Assembly (NCBI GenBank): GCA_018257865.1
Contig: JAEUBA010000013.1
Location: 248,001-312,000 of the forward strand
Source of the DNA: Stereocaulon alpinum
Lineage: Eukaryota; Ascomycota; Lecanoromycetes; Lecanorales; Stereocaulaceae
DNA length: 64,000 nucleotides
Reading direction: 5' to 3'
Position numbers and translations under genes: made by a program. Shown piece by piece: positions 1-11,471 of the stretch. A model generated the notes under the pieces. The model was not told the DNA's origin and did not search any database. It saw only the letters and a program-made list of their open reading frames with translations. Each line of letters starts with the position of its first letter. Within the stretch, counting starts at the first letter, position 1.

Positions 1-915
1 TAATAATAACTAATAATATGATAACGCAGCTGTTACCCGCTAATACAGCTGGTAATCGATTATATTTATTAATAACTACGCGTTACTGCTACGCCTGCTA
101 CGTATTCTTTTTATATTATAATAGATTTAGGCGTTATTGTAGTTAGATGATATTCTATATATATAAGGCGCCGCCTTAACGACGTCGCCTCTAGGTTAAC
201 TCTTTTCCCTTACGTTTCCTACTAGGTTTAAAGGGTTTTTAATAAGTAGTCTATTCTATATACTTTAGTACCTAGGGACTAGGGCTTAGAGGGGAGGATA
301 CTATTAACCCTTAAGTGTATACGCGTTATAGCTACGCTAACGTAATAATATTAATTAGGGTCTAGGGGCTTAGTAATAGTATTACTACCTAGGACTCCCC
401 CGTATTTTAGGGATCTTTAGAAATTAGTTCTGCTACTACTTAACTACTAAATAATATGATTATGTCTATTGCTTAATACCTGAATCTAGTAACTTTATGT
501 CTCTTATACCTTAGTGCGCTAGCTTAGAGCCGGCGTCGCTAGCCTTTATAGTACGCTAGGAGCTCTACCTCTAAAATATAGTTTAGAGCCTTAGGCCTCC
601 TACTACGGTCCTTACTAGGTATATATACCTCCCTATATTACCTCTAGCTCTTCCTTATACGCTGTAGTATCCGTAGGCTAATATTATAGCTACTGAGTAT
701 AATAGCGTTATTACTAAAGCTGAGCTTAAGCTCTTACTGAATAGTAGCCTTAGTATATAGATCTATTAGTAGGACTATAGTAGTAGCGAGGGAGGTAGTA
801 GTAAGTAAGTAAAACTCTAAAGAATAGCGTCTATAGGGCCTTACTATTACCTATTTAAGAAATAATTAAATTATATATAGTCTATAACGCAGCGCTCGCC
901 TAGTACCTCTTCTAC
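1..915. repeat. RIP-degraded repeat at left edge
   Basis: This stretch is full of TA dinucleotides and stop codons in all frames, and has few CA or TG dinucleotides compared with the DNA after about position 915. CG dinucleotides are still common. That combination (CpA to TpA, CpG kept) is the known mark of repeat-induced point mutation in ascomycetes. No open reading frame of useful length survives, so the original element cannot be named. The change to normal composition is abrupt, near 915-930. Seen: the composition change. Inferred: a former transposable element inactivated by RIP. Confidence 0.75.
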
Positions 916-2030
916 CGCCCAGATTTGGTGTGTGGTGGGGTACCCCAAAAGCGCGTTAGCGTCCCCGCCAATGGTTTTGAAATCGACGGTATATACGCGG
1001 TGGAGAAACGCTATGAAACGACGACATGATAGCGCCGACTAGCTCGAATATAGGGGTATACAGCTTACGTGTAGCCCTTCGCTTCCTACGTGGTAATAAT
1101 ATTATAAGTCCCAGCAAGTAAAGATAAAGACAAAAGTCGCGAGATCTTATCTTCTTCTGAACTAGACTTTGAAGACTTGGATCCTTCTCCTCTACTAACT
1201 AACAGGCCCGCCAACAGCACCACCTCTCACAGACGGTATCACAGTAAGACGGTCACAGCAGGTAACGTTCTCCCAGTTTCCATCTCAGTACCGGATTCCT
1301 ACTTCCTTAGCAACAATAGGGACCCGTGGGGTAAGATTTGAGGCGCGGGAGAAGGTAGATAAGGTGGAGTTCCGGGAAGCGCTGGATGGAATTTTTGTTT
1401 GAGTAGGGAGGTTGGGAGGAGCGGAGTGCGAGATCTGGGTTGGGGGGTTGGATGTTTGAAGGATGATGGTATCGTATACGCTAGAAGTTTATGTGATGGG
1501 TAATGACTCTTGAGACGGTGCGTTTTGCTAAAGGGGGGGTGCTGTGCTTGGAGAAGGGAGATGTTGACCGGGAAGGGACATAGGTGGCACGGTTTTGCTG
1601 TGGGCATGGAGTAGAGGTGGTTAGTGCTAATTCTATGAGAGCTGGCTCTGGTGCGCTTTGTACCCAGCCTGGAGGGAAGGCTAGAGTATTTCGATCTAGT
1701 ACCTTGGGGACGGGATGTCAGAGTGGCTTCGAGGGAAGGGTGGTGTTTGACTCGTACGCAGCAAAATTAGCTGTGGTATAAGTACGTGCTTGTACATATC
1801 GCACGAGGGTATACTAGTGTGAGTTTGTAATAATATTATATGTCCAGATGATTTCATTAAGTAGGTACAAAATCCAGGGTGTCCAGATTAAAGGGTATAG
1901 TGCAAACCCCAAATATGCCTCGCAGTCTATTCTCCCAAAGATGCTATGCATTCATTATGCATCAAACAACACCACCCAATAACAGTGCCTCCCAAACGCC
2001 GTTCCCGATCAATGCAAATAACTAGCATAC
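916..2030. other. Intergenic, possible transposon remnant
   Basis: Composition is normal here, but no coding region is convincing. Short open frames on both strands (about 100 codons or less) show no recognisable motif. A 14-base motif GTAATAATATTATA occurs at 1093 and again at 1827, each time followed by GTCC within 2-3 bases; a near copy lies at 342 in the RIP-affected part. This may mark ends or target sites of mobile elements. The last part (about 1850-2030) is the 3' flank of the minus-strand glycoside hydrolase gene. Confidence 0.4.
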
Positions 2031-3323
2031 TCATCCACTGTTATACATAGCCCCCAGCGGACTCATCCCAGCTCCATTAGCATTAATCAGATTCCCCGGC
2101 TGATCCATAAACCAAGCATACTTCGCGACCATCCCACTCCCATCCATCCACGCCTGCACCGACCTCAAAAACGTCTGCGTCGCCGCCGTCGTCCCACTCG
2201 TAGTGCCGAATTCCGTCACCCAGAGTGGTCTATTACCTCCAGCAGCGTAAGCCGCAGCGACGTAGTTCTCAAAGTCGGTGATTTGAGAAGCGTCGCCGTA
2301 CCAGTGTATAGGGACGAAGTCGATTTGGCAGCCTGTACAGTTCTTTATGAAGGTTTTTAGGTAGTCGAGCCCAATGAGTGTGCCGATACCATTTGTGACA
2401 GCTGGCGCGCCGAGGAGTACACTGCCTTTGAGAGGGTTCATGTATGTTTGGTATGCGGAGACTGCGGATGCGACGGACATGCAGGACTGGCCGTTGCAGC
2501 CGTCAGGTTCGTTGAAGGCGAGGACGGCGGTGGTGCCGTAGTTTGCTTTTGCGGTGGCGACGTTGGAGGCCCAGACGGAGGTTAGGTCGCTGGCGGATGA
2601 CCATAGCATGGGGACGAAGGAAAGGGCTGGGTTGTAGCCTAAATGGGTTTGACCGTTTGTGTAGGGTAAGGAGTACCAGTTGTAGGCCCAGGAAACTTTG
2701 GATGATTGGCCAGAGAGAGAGAAAGGTTGGGTGAGATTAGGGTCATTGTAGGAGAGGCCTCGCTTGCCCAAGTTCTTCACTGGTGTCGCTGAAGCAGAAG
2801 CAGATGAGGAGCTAGAAACGGTTCCTGAGGAGATGGAGTCAGTGGGAATGCTGGCTGATGTCTGTAGGGGAGAGGATGAGGTAGAGGGGGAGATCATCGG
2901 AGACGTGGGGAATGATATCGACAAGGATGAGGACATCGACGAGGATGAGAGCATCAATGAGGATGCCGATGAGGACGTACTGGAGGGTATAGCGCTCGTC
3001 GTAGGGTTTGTTGATGGGTTTATTGAGGTGGACTTCGAGGAAGTAGAGGACGCCTTTGTTGTCGAGGTGATACTCGAGGTGATGAGCCTCTGCACCGTGT
3101 TTGTTGCTGTTTTGCAGGTCGGTTTGATCGCCTTTCTGGTACATGACGCGGAACCTATGATAAAGTACGTGGAGACATGACCATTCTGACTCGTCGACTT
3201 GCTCGTGCAGCTGCACGAGGTCACTGTCGATTTTGTTGAGGTTGTTATTACTGTAACAGCTGGAATAGCAGCAGCAATGTCAAGGAGGAGACAAGCTGCC
3301 AAAAGCAGCGAAGGAAATAACAT
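2031..3323 (-). CDS. Secreted GH128-type glycoside hydrolase (Asl1-like)
   Basis: Single-exon gene, 430 residues. It begins with a hydrophobic signal peptide (about 1-19), followed by a Ser/Thr-rich low-complexity linker to about residue 185 that is likely heavily O-glycosylated. A KR pair (Kex2-like site) precedes the catalytic domain (about 190-430). The catalytic part matches the glycosyl hydrolase catalytic core family seen in fungal Asl1/GH128 beta-1,3-glucanases. The two expected acidic residues sit in AFNEPDG (Glu272) and VTEFG (Glu371); family knowledge makes these acid/base and nucleophile. Likely role: remodelling or digesting beta-1,3-glucan in the cell wall. The ATG is followed directly by the signal peptide, which supports the start. 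It stands alone between gene-poor stretches. Family assignment is from remembered motifs; substrate is inferred. Confidence 0.82.
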   Translation of the reverse strand: MLFPSLLLAACLLLDIAAAIPAVTVITTSTKSTVTSCSCTSKSTSQNGHVSTYFIIGSASCTRKAIKPTCKTATNTVQRLITSSITSTTKASSTSSKSTSINPSTNPTTSAIPSSTSSSASSLMLSSSSMSSSLSISFPTSPMISPSTSSSPLQTSASIPTDSISSGTVSSSSSASASATPVKNLGKRGLSYNDPNLTQPFSLSGQSSKVSWAYNWYSLPYTNGQTHLGYNPALSFVPMLWSSASDLTSVWASNVATAKANYGTTAVLAFNEPDGCNGQSCMSVASAVSAYQTYMNPLKGSVLLGAPAVTNGIGTLIGLDYLKTFIKNCTGCQIDFVPIHWYGDASQITDFENYVAAAYAAGGNRPLWVTEFGTTSGTTAATQTFLRSVQAWMDGSGMVAKYAWFMDQPGNLINANGAGMSPLGAMYNSG

Positions 3324-6300
3324 ATTGAATGAATGTGACTGGTCTGGTCGTTACTTAGATGCACGCAACGAAAATCACTGTGTACAATCTATATGAAAAG
3401 ACGTGATTACATCTCCAAAGCGCAATGGCAAGAACCCTTACCGTCTGGGGGCGCTCGCCTATATATGCAGGTACCATGTGAAGAGTTTTACGTAAATATC
3501 TGGAACCTCGTGCATGTCACCTGGGTCTGGCCAATAGTGGGGCCATACCCAGCCCAAAGCCATGGGAATGGCGTTCATGGAAGCAGCTGAACCCAACTTT
3601 TGCCCTGGTAGCTTTGAGATTACTTTGTGCTCGAAGTCGTGCGGACGACGATCTGGACCACGGAGCTTCGTGAAGCTTGCCCAAATGTGGTTTGGCGAGG
3701 ATCTGGGTTAAGATTAAACAAACGACAAGCTTTGTCCCGCTAAGCAGACGCGTGCAGCCTAAGCCGTTTCGGCTTTACGGTATCTCCTAAAGTGGACAAA
3801 AGGAGAAACTGGTAGATAACTTCAGCGAGTCGCCAGGAAATCAAGAGAACGGTGTCGGCTTGCTTGCCGGTATGGGGTTGGATAACTCGGAGAGTCCAAT
3901 GCCCAGACACTATTCAGAAAGCTGACCATTGGTGAGTATGACAAGAACACTTCCACCCGTAGAACGGTCAAAGTGTTATTAATGAAGCTTCTCAAGCAAA
4001 GACACTGGTGCAGAGAGTCGCGTGATGACCAAGCACCCATATTCGTTGTGCGACCAAGAAGAAGTTGTTGTCTACCACAGAGTTTGAACCAATGCCAGTG
4101 TGAACACTCTGACAAGGTTTTCGTTGATTGGACGATATCAGCTAGGTTAAAGGATCGTTGTCAGGCGGTCACGGTGACCTGAGCACTCGAAAAGATGCGG
4201 TGCAGCTGTACGGAGGTACTGGGTGACACATGTGACAGACGCGGCATCGTTTATGCAACCTTTGATGGCAAATGAGCAGTCTACAGGTCAGCTTCTCCAG
4301 TGTTGCCATTTTGGCATGACTAGTACATACCATATAAGGTCAAAGGAGCTCTAAGAGATGATTTGAGGACGCTAATGATGCTTCCACTTCTCGTCTATGG
4401 CGGTCGCAGCATATACCGAATCTCATACAATGAACACCCACGCTGGCCTTGCTTCCCACCTGGCACAAAGTCGCCCAGGTCTATCTCCAGCCACCGAGGT
4501 CTTCGGGACCCTGCCCTCGTATAGACGATGTGTGCCGTTGGCGAGCTCCGCTGCCAGCAAGGAACACTGTCAGCGTCCGCATGGAATTGGCCCAGTGCCT
4601 CCGGCTTTCGCGTGCTGGATCTGTTGTAAGAGTATCGAAGTCTATGTTTTCGTTGCAGAGCTCCAATCTACCAGGCATCCTATCCCAATCATCACCTATG
4701 GTAGGGGGGAGAGATGGTAGAGGCTACTGGCAGAGCTACCGTCCTTTTCCTGGTCGCCATCCTAGACTTCCATCTTGAAACCTCGAAAATCAATGGTAGT
4801 CCCTGTGCCTTGCGGCTTCGTGAGCAAGTTTACTCCGGCATGCCGCCCTAGCATCTTACCTGTGACGTTGACGGTGCAGAAGTGAAGAAATCTCACTTCG
4901 GTCCCGAACAAGATGACCAACGCGCTCACGCTCATCGCCTCCGAACGTAGGTGTGCCAAGGCTGAAGTATGTGATAATATCATAGGACAAATATTAGTAC
5001 CATTTGGAAAAGAACATTGCAGGGAAACTTTAGAAAGAGTACCAACTCGATACGCCTCAATCAGTACCTTATCTCGTTGCCTGTAGGCAGATGCAATGAA
5101 ATATCCATTCTTTCAGCCTGAGATGAAACCATCGAGATTCTACATCGGATAATCGGTGGCATTTGAGTCTGTACCGGGATATGGTATGCAAAAGCCGTCT
5201 TGACGTTATTGCCTAGCGATGGTGTCTTCTCCAAAGAAGAGGCTACGATGGCTGCTGCTCCAGAACCTCCAAAAACTGTCCTCTGCAAGAACGAGGCTCA
5301 GCTACCACCAGCACCGATATTCACGAGCTACTAAGCCGACCGTGCGCCACCAGAAACCAGTATCATTGTAGCCGGCATAGGCCGTCGATGGTTTGTTCCA
5401 AGCTTCAACAACTCCCAGTTATTCCTGCAAGTCTTTATCTTCTCTTTGAACACCTGTAATATTGAGAGAAGAGTGTCGCTACTACAGCCTCTGTTGTCCC
5501 CATCCCGATTCCAAAGCTAAGGTGTAGCAATAGCACAGGCCTACTCCCTCGTAGTGTAGACCCTATCGAGCCTACACTGGGGTTGATCAGCGCCTCCCTT
5601 CCCTTGCTACGCCTCTTTTCAACGAAAAGGTCACAGAAGTCTATCACCAGTTCTATCACAAGCCCTCTTTCGCTGCATTCCTTTTTTTGAGAGGCTTCCC
5701 TTGTCAAAGAGCATCGGATAGCTATTGTTGATGGCCTTGCGAAGCTTTCGGAGCCGCGGAATAGCGTGAAAACTCGTATTATAAGTGTGAAGATAGATGA
5801 GTACAGTTTCAATATAGCAGATATTCCTAGTTATTAGCAATACCATAGTGTAAAGAATTTGGATTAGCGTCCAGATGAGAGATCCCAAACGCTCTCTACA
5901 CAATTTAAACAATCAGTGGGAGAGAATCCTCATTGCTTTTCCGTCTCGTTGTAGCAACGATTAGACTCTAAACGTGTTAAGGTTCGAAAATGAACATAGG
6001 GCCGCTGCGTGCAACAAGGCTTTGCACGAAGCTCGTGGTGGCTCTCATGTCGAGAACAATGAAAGTTCACCTTATTCCGGGTGGGGCGAGGGGGTCCTTA
6101 TAAGCGCGCCTTGTAAGCGAACCCTAGACGTGTGATCACTACCTGACTAGGGGGATCCTAGAATTGTTCCCGCGCACGTGTTCTGGGGACCCTTATAGGG
6201 TAGTGCTAACTTGTGCCTGTCCGGAGTAAGCTTAGTCAGCGTTTCCGGAACGGCTAGCCCCGCCGAGATCTGCTTGTCAGAACATCCAAGAACTTGATTT

Positions 6301-6336
6301 CGAGCACCTGTATCTTCACATTCTCCCATTGTTAGA
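3324..6336. other. 3-kb gene-poor stretch
   Basis: Open frames here are all short (125 codons or less), overlap on both strands and show no recognisable motif or convincing splice-joined frame. On the minus strand, two adjacent frames (about 5288-5061 and 4983-4762) look slightly protein-like, with small hydrophobic segments, and could be a decayed gene, but I cannot name a family. The 6070-6200 part contains similar short GC-rich words (GGGTCCTTATA, GGGACCCTTATA). I support no gene here. The right end is the upstream region of the MICOS gene. Confidence 0.5.
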
Positions 6337-7168
6337 ATGGCTTTCAGACATCTAGCCCGGCGGGTGAGCTGCATGATATCAATTGATCCCTGATCATGGA
6401 CTGACATTCACAAGCGTCCGACGTCGCCTCTGGCAATCGGCGCTCTCACAGCCGGCGTGCTTCTCTTTCCCCATTCTACCCTTCACGCGGAGGAGCCTCC
6501 GAATGACCATGTAAGGTCCCTGCAGCTCTACAATATCTCAATTGGCCTAACACTGATAGTTTGCCCGTAAACCCATCTACGAAGACCCCACTCCTCTACG
6601 CCAACCTACAAAGTCTAAAATAATACCCAGCGAAGAACCCTCTCCATCCTCACCCACCCCTACAGATCGGTTAGCAGGTCAGATCCGTCATGTGCGACTC
6701 TTCATCCATGCCCACTCTGTTGCCGCCGAGGACCGCATCAATGCCTTCATGTCTTCCGTCCTGCATCAAGAACGCGCCTTCACACAGACAATCGCTTCCT
6801 TAGCTCCTCCACCTGAGACACATGAGCGTATATTGCCGGGCGCTCTCTACGTACTAGTCGCCGCAATGGCTGGTTCGATAATTTCGAGGAACCGCAATAT
6901 AATATTACGGGCCACTGTCCCGGTTGCGGTGGGCATAGGAGCTGCGTGGGTTGTACTACCAGTGACGTCAAGGAATGTGGGTGATTTGATATGGACGTAT
7001 GAGGAGAAGGCGCCGGTTATTGCGCTGAATCATCTGCGAATACGGGGCGCGATCCAGGAAAGCTGGAAACAGGCTAAGACAAGGGGGGAGGCAACGAAGA
7101 GGTGGTCGGATGAGATGGTGAAGGAAAGTAGGGAGGCCATTGAAGGGTGGGTGAGAAAGGAGAAGTGA
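6337..7168 (+). CDS. MIC27: MICOS subunit, Mic26/Mic27 (apolipoprotein O) family
   Basis: Three coding exons by splice motifs and phase: 6337-6363, 6415-6510 and 6560-7168, giving 243 residues. The first exon encodes only nine residues (MAFRHLARR), a basic mitochondrial-presequence-like start. Exon 2 continues with a hydrophobic segment (LAIGALTAGVLLF). A Pro/Ser-rich stretch follows, then a conserved core with two short hydrophobic segments, ALYVLVAAMAGSII and ATVPVAVGIGAAWVVLP, and a charged C-terminal tail. This layout matches fungal Mic26/Mic27 proteins of the mitochondrial inner membrane, which help form cristae junctions and organise cardiolipin-rich membrane. The introns are 51 and 49 bp. 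Family assignment is fairly strong; choosing Mic26 or Mic27 is not possible from sequence alone, so the symbol is provisional. Confidence 0.75.
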
Positions 7169-7546
7169 TGGGTACTGTAAATGTGACTGGACACGGATGC
7201 CTTCTATCGCCGGCGCCTCACTTCTTGTGTACGATACCGCGAATCCTACAGCCCAAGCCAGAACCATGAAAGTCGGGCTACATGAAACATTGTTCATGTC
7301 TTTGCCAGCTAACCGGTAAGTTGCGGATTATGTCCCAGATATGAAGTAACATGTGCTTTTGCGAAACAATTTTCAGCTGTTGCGAATTTCACGTGCAGAA
7401 AATTCGTTGCGGAATATCTGCGCACTAGCAACATCATTCTCTGACTCAGGAACTACTAGAGTGGGTCACGGTTTTTCATCCCTACTCATACAATCTTCCT
7501 CCATCAGATTCCACCTTCCAATCCAAGTTGAATTTGCTAAGCTGAA
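7169..7546. other. Intergenic between MIC27 and F-box-like gene 1
   Basis: About 380 bp containing the 3' flank of the MICOS gene and the upstream region of the next plus-strand gene. I see no further gene, tRNA or repeat. Confidence 0.5.
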
Positions 7547-9214
7547 ATGCCTAACGACGAGGTCACAAAGCTCCCGCCCGCGGGGCGTAACTATCAAGAC
7601 CTGTTACTAGGCACCGTCCTAACTCCTTTCCATCCGAGCATCAAGTCTCAAATTGCAGACATTGCTATCAAGAAACCCAAAGCCACCGTCAAAGTCGACT
7701 CACACGGCCAGAGCGAGCTCCTCGGTCTACTAACACTACCTACCGAACTACTGTTGGAGATTTTGAAGTACAGTCCAACTTTTGTTTGCCTTTACAATTT
7801 CCTCATCACACTCCCTACAGGCTGCGGCATCCTAGAAACGTTCGGTACAGACATTTTTCATGCCGTCTATCAGAGAAGTCGGCAATCCCAAGTATCCGAG
7901 CAGGTTCATATGGTCATGAACCTTCGGATGCGGCCTACGCTCCCCTTCTCCCACTTTGGGTGCCTTGTTGATCAAATCCTTGGATCTTGTGATCTGGAAG
8001 CCCATCTGCGTGACTTCCGCAGTCTTTTCACGAATCCGGCCCCTATTATTCGAGACGTTAGCGAGGTGTCCGACGGTATCGACGTCCTCGTCCAATCTTT
8101 CGCGCGCTCCCGGATCGCTGTACCAAGCCAGGAGCTGGATGGCCCGATCTCGCCGATTGAACTCTGCCGTATCCGGAGAGCATTTTGGCGTTTTCAGATT
8201 TGCTACGACTTGAGTACTTCAAGGACAAAGTGGCCAGCGCTGATTCGTCCAAAAATTTCGCCACCCGAATCACCTTCGTTCCCACGATTTGTCTGGTACC
8301 AAAATTCTGGATGCGGACCTGGACCCAACTCTTCAGAGAGTTGGTTGAATAGCGGTAATAGCAAGGCACGTGAGTTCAAGGTAGATGAATTCATTCGAAC
8401 ACTCAGTATTTGGGAGATTGCAGAATTTGAGGCAGTCCGCTTTCATCTGGCGTGTGTGCTTAATAGTCTGCAATACCAAAGTTCGACTACGGGGTCCGAT
8501 CGTGTTCATGAGCAGCCAGTCTTGATACAACAGCTGATGCATGATCTAAGGACCTGGAATCTTGATGGGACGAAAGAGAAGGATCATATTCTGGTTGCTG
8601 ATCTCAGGATCGTTAGCCCCCGTGCCCAAGTCCAGAAGTACTGGGACGAAAATGGGTCCGCGAACTTTGCCAATGCAGACGTCACACAGAGATCTCGAAT
8701 ATGGACAAAGTACCACGACCAAGACGAGCACTGGGGCTGGCGCATGTGGGATGTAGAAAGACTAGATCGATGTGGTCTGCTCCTTGAAACAGGCCCCAAG
8801 GCTTCTTTAGCTAAGGCCGAGTGCGATGCTGCTCGTGATACTTCCATATACGATTGGGTGACCAAGAAGAGCAAGAGGGAGGCGGAAATCGGAGAAATGA
8901 TCAGAAAAGAGGAGAAGAGAAAGGAGAAAATAGTCGCCGATGAAAGACGAGCAATGCGGGAAATCCAAATATTGAAGGGCTTCATTAAGTCTCGGGATCG
9001 AGAAACGTTCGAGCTTTGGATCGCTTCTTGTAAGAGGCTCGCTAAACATCCTGATGATGAAGAGGCCGAGAGAGCTGCAATACATTGTCATGAGCTTGCC
9101 AAAAAGATGAAGAAAGCTGAAGAGGAGGAAAGTCCACAGAAGCTACGGACTCGCAAGGCCTCCTTCTTTCCCATACACCGAATTGCCTTGGAGGCCAAGC
9201 GCCAACATGGCTAG
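7547..9214 (+). CDS. F-box-like protein, tandem family member 1
   Basis: Single-exon frame of 555 residues, ATG at 7547. An F-box-like segment lies near residues 62-93 (LTLPTELLLEILKYSPTF). The rest matches two downstream neighbours in order: a RAFWRFQICYDLS block, an IWEIAEFEAVRFHL block, a D-HILV block and an HWGWRMWD block, followed by a charged, helical C-terminus rich in E, K and R. F-box proteins usually recruit substrates to SCF ubiquitin ligases; here no substrate domain such as LRR, WD40 or kelch is seen. Compared with its paralogues it has an N-terminal extension of about 50 residues and a longer Lys/Glu-rich tail. Function unknown. The family identity rests on direct comparison of the three translations. 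Confidence 0.7.
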   Translation: MPNDEVTKLPPAGRNYQDLLLGTVLTPFHPSIKSQIADIAIKKPKATVKVDSHGQSELLGLLTLPTELLLEILKYSPTFVCLYNFLITLPTGCGILETFGTDIFHAVYQRSRQSQVSEQVHMVMNLRMRPTLPFSHFGCLVDQILGSCDLEAHLRDFRSLFTNPAPIIRDVSEVSDGIDVLVQSFARSRIAVPSQELDGPISPIELCRIRRAFWRFQICYDLSTSRTKWPALIRPKISPPESPSFPRFVWYQNSGCGPGPNSSESWLNSGNSKAREFKVDEFIRTLSIWEIAEFEAVRFHLACVLNSLQYQSSTTGSDRVHEQPVLIQQLMHDLRTWNLDGTKEKDHILVADLRIVSPRAQVQKYWDENGSANFANADVTQRSRIWTKYHDQDEHWGWRMWDVERLDRCGLLLETGPKASLAKAECDAARDTSIYDWVTKKSKREAEIGEMIRKEEKRKEKIVADERRAMREIQILKGFIKSRDRETFELWIASCKRLAKHPDDEEAERAAIHCHELAKKMKKAEEEESPQKLRTRKASFFPIHRIALEAKRQHG

Positions 9215-9482
9215 ATCATTGATCCAGCGACAGTTGTGATATCTAGCGGGTCACAAGTATCAAACGCTCCCGAGTCTTCCTAAAATCTGCTCGAATTTTC
9301 TTAGCTAGGATCTATATCTTAGGTATAAATGTATCCAATTCAGGATTTGCTGCTGCCCCATTTCCCTCTCAAATTTGCTCTCGCTGATGAGAGCACTTCT
9401 CCTCTCGCCTCATCACTAATGTCTGTTCAAAATAATTATAGAAACCACTGTCGATGGTGCAACATCTTTACATTGTAGAAAG

Positions 9483-10931
9483 ATGACTCGATCAATTCAG
9501 CACATCTATGGTGCTCGTCTCCAGGATCTCCCCAACGAACTCATCACCCAAATTGTGCACGACATCCCCGGCTTCTCTGCCTTGCACAATTTCGTGGGTG
9601 CCTATCCCTTGGTAGTCGACATAGTCATAAGAGAACAGGAGAAAATCTTCATGGATATACTCGAAGCAGACCACACACCCTTACAAATTCAAAACATTAT
9701 TAGCACGATCATTGCGTTCCGGAATGGTTACTCGGCAAATTATCTCCCAACTGAAGCGTTCTTTCATCATTATCTTGAGGAGGGGTCCTGCACTGTTCGT
9801 ATGGCTACATGCAAGGATCCTATTGAGATGTTACGCTATGTAGCCCGGATTTCGGAGGATGTGCAAATCTATGCCAGATCAATCGCACAAAAACGGATTT
9901 TGGATCCGAGCGAGTATCGTTCCAGTCCAATTTCGGAAAACGAATCATATCTGATTACTCGAGCTATCTGGCGCTTTCTATTGTGTTACGAGCTAGCCCA
10001 TCCGTATACCGCAGATACCATTCACTATAGCGATGATAGCGAAGTGGCAGGACGGTGGAACAGAAGATACTTTTTCTACGAGAATCACACGACATTGCAA
10101 CCAGAACAGCAAGGGTGGCTTACCTGTACTGGCCGTCCACCGAGCTACTGTCTCGATGAATACCTCAAAACGATACAGGTGCGGGAGACCGATGAAATAG
10201 AAACAATTCGCTTCCACCTACGATCCGAAGTCAACACTTTCCAATACAACCGAACCACAAACGGCATCAACGACGTCTCCACGCAATCTTTCCTCTTGCA
10301 AAGATTACTCACAGATCTTGACCACTGGCGCACTGATTCGGACGCTCCTACAGACCACGTACTCGTCAGCAACCTAAGACGACCGCCAAATCTGGCAATA
10401 CACACGTGGCCCGCTGTATGGCCCACTACGCCCATGCTTGCTAACTATCACACCTACCACGAAACAATGTACATAATTGACCACCAGCACAATCAGAAAT
10501 GGGGCTGGCAACTGTGGGATTCGTCTCGCTTGCGTCGTCTCAACCTCTATAGGCCGTACTACTACTTGCGATCCATGGACCTCAATGGTCTGACTAATCT
10601 CGAGATTTTGCAAAAGATGGAGGAAGTAAAACATATTTGTGAAACGGCGCAACGGACTTGCTACGAAGCTCAATTCAGTGAAATTGACAGAACGATCAAA
10701 GCGCGATATTTGCAGCACGCAGACAAGGAGAGACAGGAATTCGAGCGGGCAAAACATATGAGGCAGAAGGGGTGGCTGTTGAAATGGATTGAGCATCGGG
10801 ATCCTGGCCTATATCAGGAGTGGAGAAATCTGTGCGAGAAGTCGGTGTTTGATGGCGAAACTAGAATAGAGGCCGAAAAGTGCTACTTTAGAGCTAAGGC
10901 CTTTAAGAAGGTCGTGGATGCTGAGAGTTGA
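9483..10931 (+). CDS. F-box-like protein, tandem family member 2
   Basis: Single-exon frame of 482 residues, ATG at 9483, 268 bp after the stop of member 1 and on the same strand. The F-box-like segment is near residues 13-42 (LQDLPNELITQIVHDIPGF). The shared blocks then follow: RAIWRFLLCYELAH, ETDEIETIRFHLRSEVN, a TDHVLV block, and KWGWQLWDSSRL. The C-terminal third is charged and probably alpha-helical. It is closer to member 3 than to member 1 in the RFHLRSEVN and PTDH blocks. No known enzymatic motif, signal peptide or membrane segment is visible. Likely arose by tandem duplication; the copies have diverged greatly, so the duplication is old. Function unknown; an SCF adaptor role is inference from the F-box-like start only. 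Confidence 0.7.
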   Translation: MTRSIQHIYGARLQDLPNELITQIVHDIPGFSALHNFVGAYPLVVDIVIREQEKIFMDILEADHTPLQIQNIISTIIAFRNGYSANYLPTEAFFHHYLEEGSCTVRMATCKDPIEMLRYVARISEDVQIYARSIAQKRILDPSEYRSSPISENESYLITRAIWRFLLCYELAHPYTADTIHYSDDSEVAGRWNRRYFFYENHTTLQPEQQGWLTCTGRPPSYCLDEYLKTIQVRETDEIETIRFHLRSEVNTFQYNRTTNGINDVSTQSFLLQRLLTDLDHWRTDSDAPTDHVLVSNLRRPPNLAIHTWPAVWPTTPMLANYHTYHETMYIIDHQHNQKWGWQLWDSSRLRRLNLYRPYYYLRSMDLNGLTNLEILQKMEEVKHICETAQRTCYEAQFSEIDRTIKARYLQHADKERQEFERAKHMRQKGWLLKWIEHRDPGLYQEWRNLCEKSVFDGETRIEAEKCYFRAKAFKKVVDAES

Positions 10932-11471
10932 GCTCTGCGCAATGGGATAACTATGATTAGGTAGGCTATTGGAAGAGGTTTGGTAAGACATAGCTGTTGG
11001 CCTGGGACGGAGACCCCTTTCCTGAAAATAGTTTCCCTGAGTAAGGAACGATTAATTCCCGAGATAACAGTTCAGATGTTTCCTGGTTAAAGTCCGCGAG
11101 TACTTCGATTATATCTAGACTTAGTCAATTTCGCCTATGTCATTCGCTCAACTCCCATCAAGAGCCACGTAATTTTTTCAAGACGCCCATCTTTTCCTGT
11201 TCTCAGGTCCACAGCGTATTTTTATATTGTAACGAATGATGTTGTGACGAGGCTTCGGTATTATATGCGAAAGATTTAGAAAGATTTTCGGATATCTTGC
11301 TCGTTTTCGCTTAGACCTAGAAACATGAGGAAATTCTACCTTCGTTTCATCACCCTGCTATGACCTTACTGAACCTCGTTCACCAATATCCTCACCATCA
11401 TCACCCAACCAAAGTCTCCAAAACAACACACCACCGCACATACATCTCCTCCTGTCCGAAACCCAAAAACC
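10932..11471. other. Intergenic between F-box-like genes 2 and 3
   Basis: About 540 bp with no supported gene. It serves as 3' flank of member 2 and upstream region of member 3. The last 100 bases are C/A-rich, continuing the C-rich bias of the first part of member 3. Confidence 0.5.

Noticed and set aside
1299..1607. Minus-strand frame of 102 codons near the repeat edge
   Set aside because: Pro-rich low-complexity translation, no motif, no supporting splice or neighbour.
2764..3180. Acidic plus-strand frame of 138 codons
   Set aside because: Antisense shadow of the Ser/Thr-rich linker of the GH128 gene.
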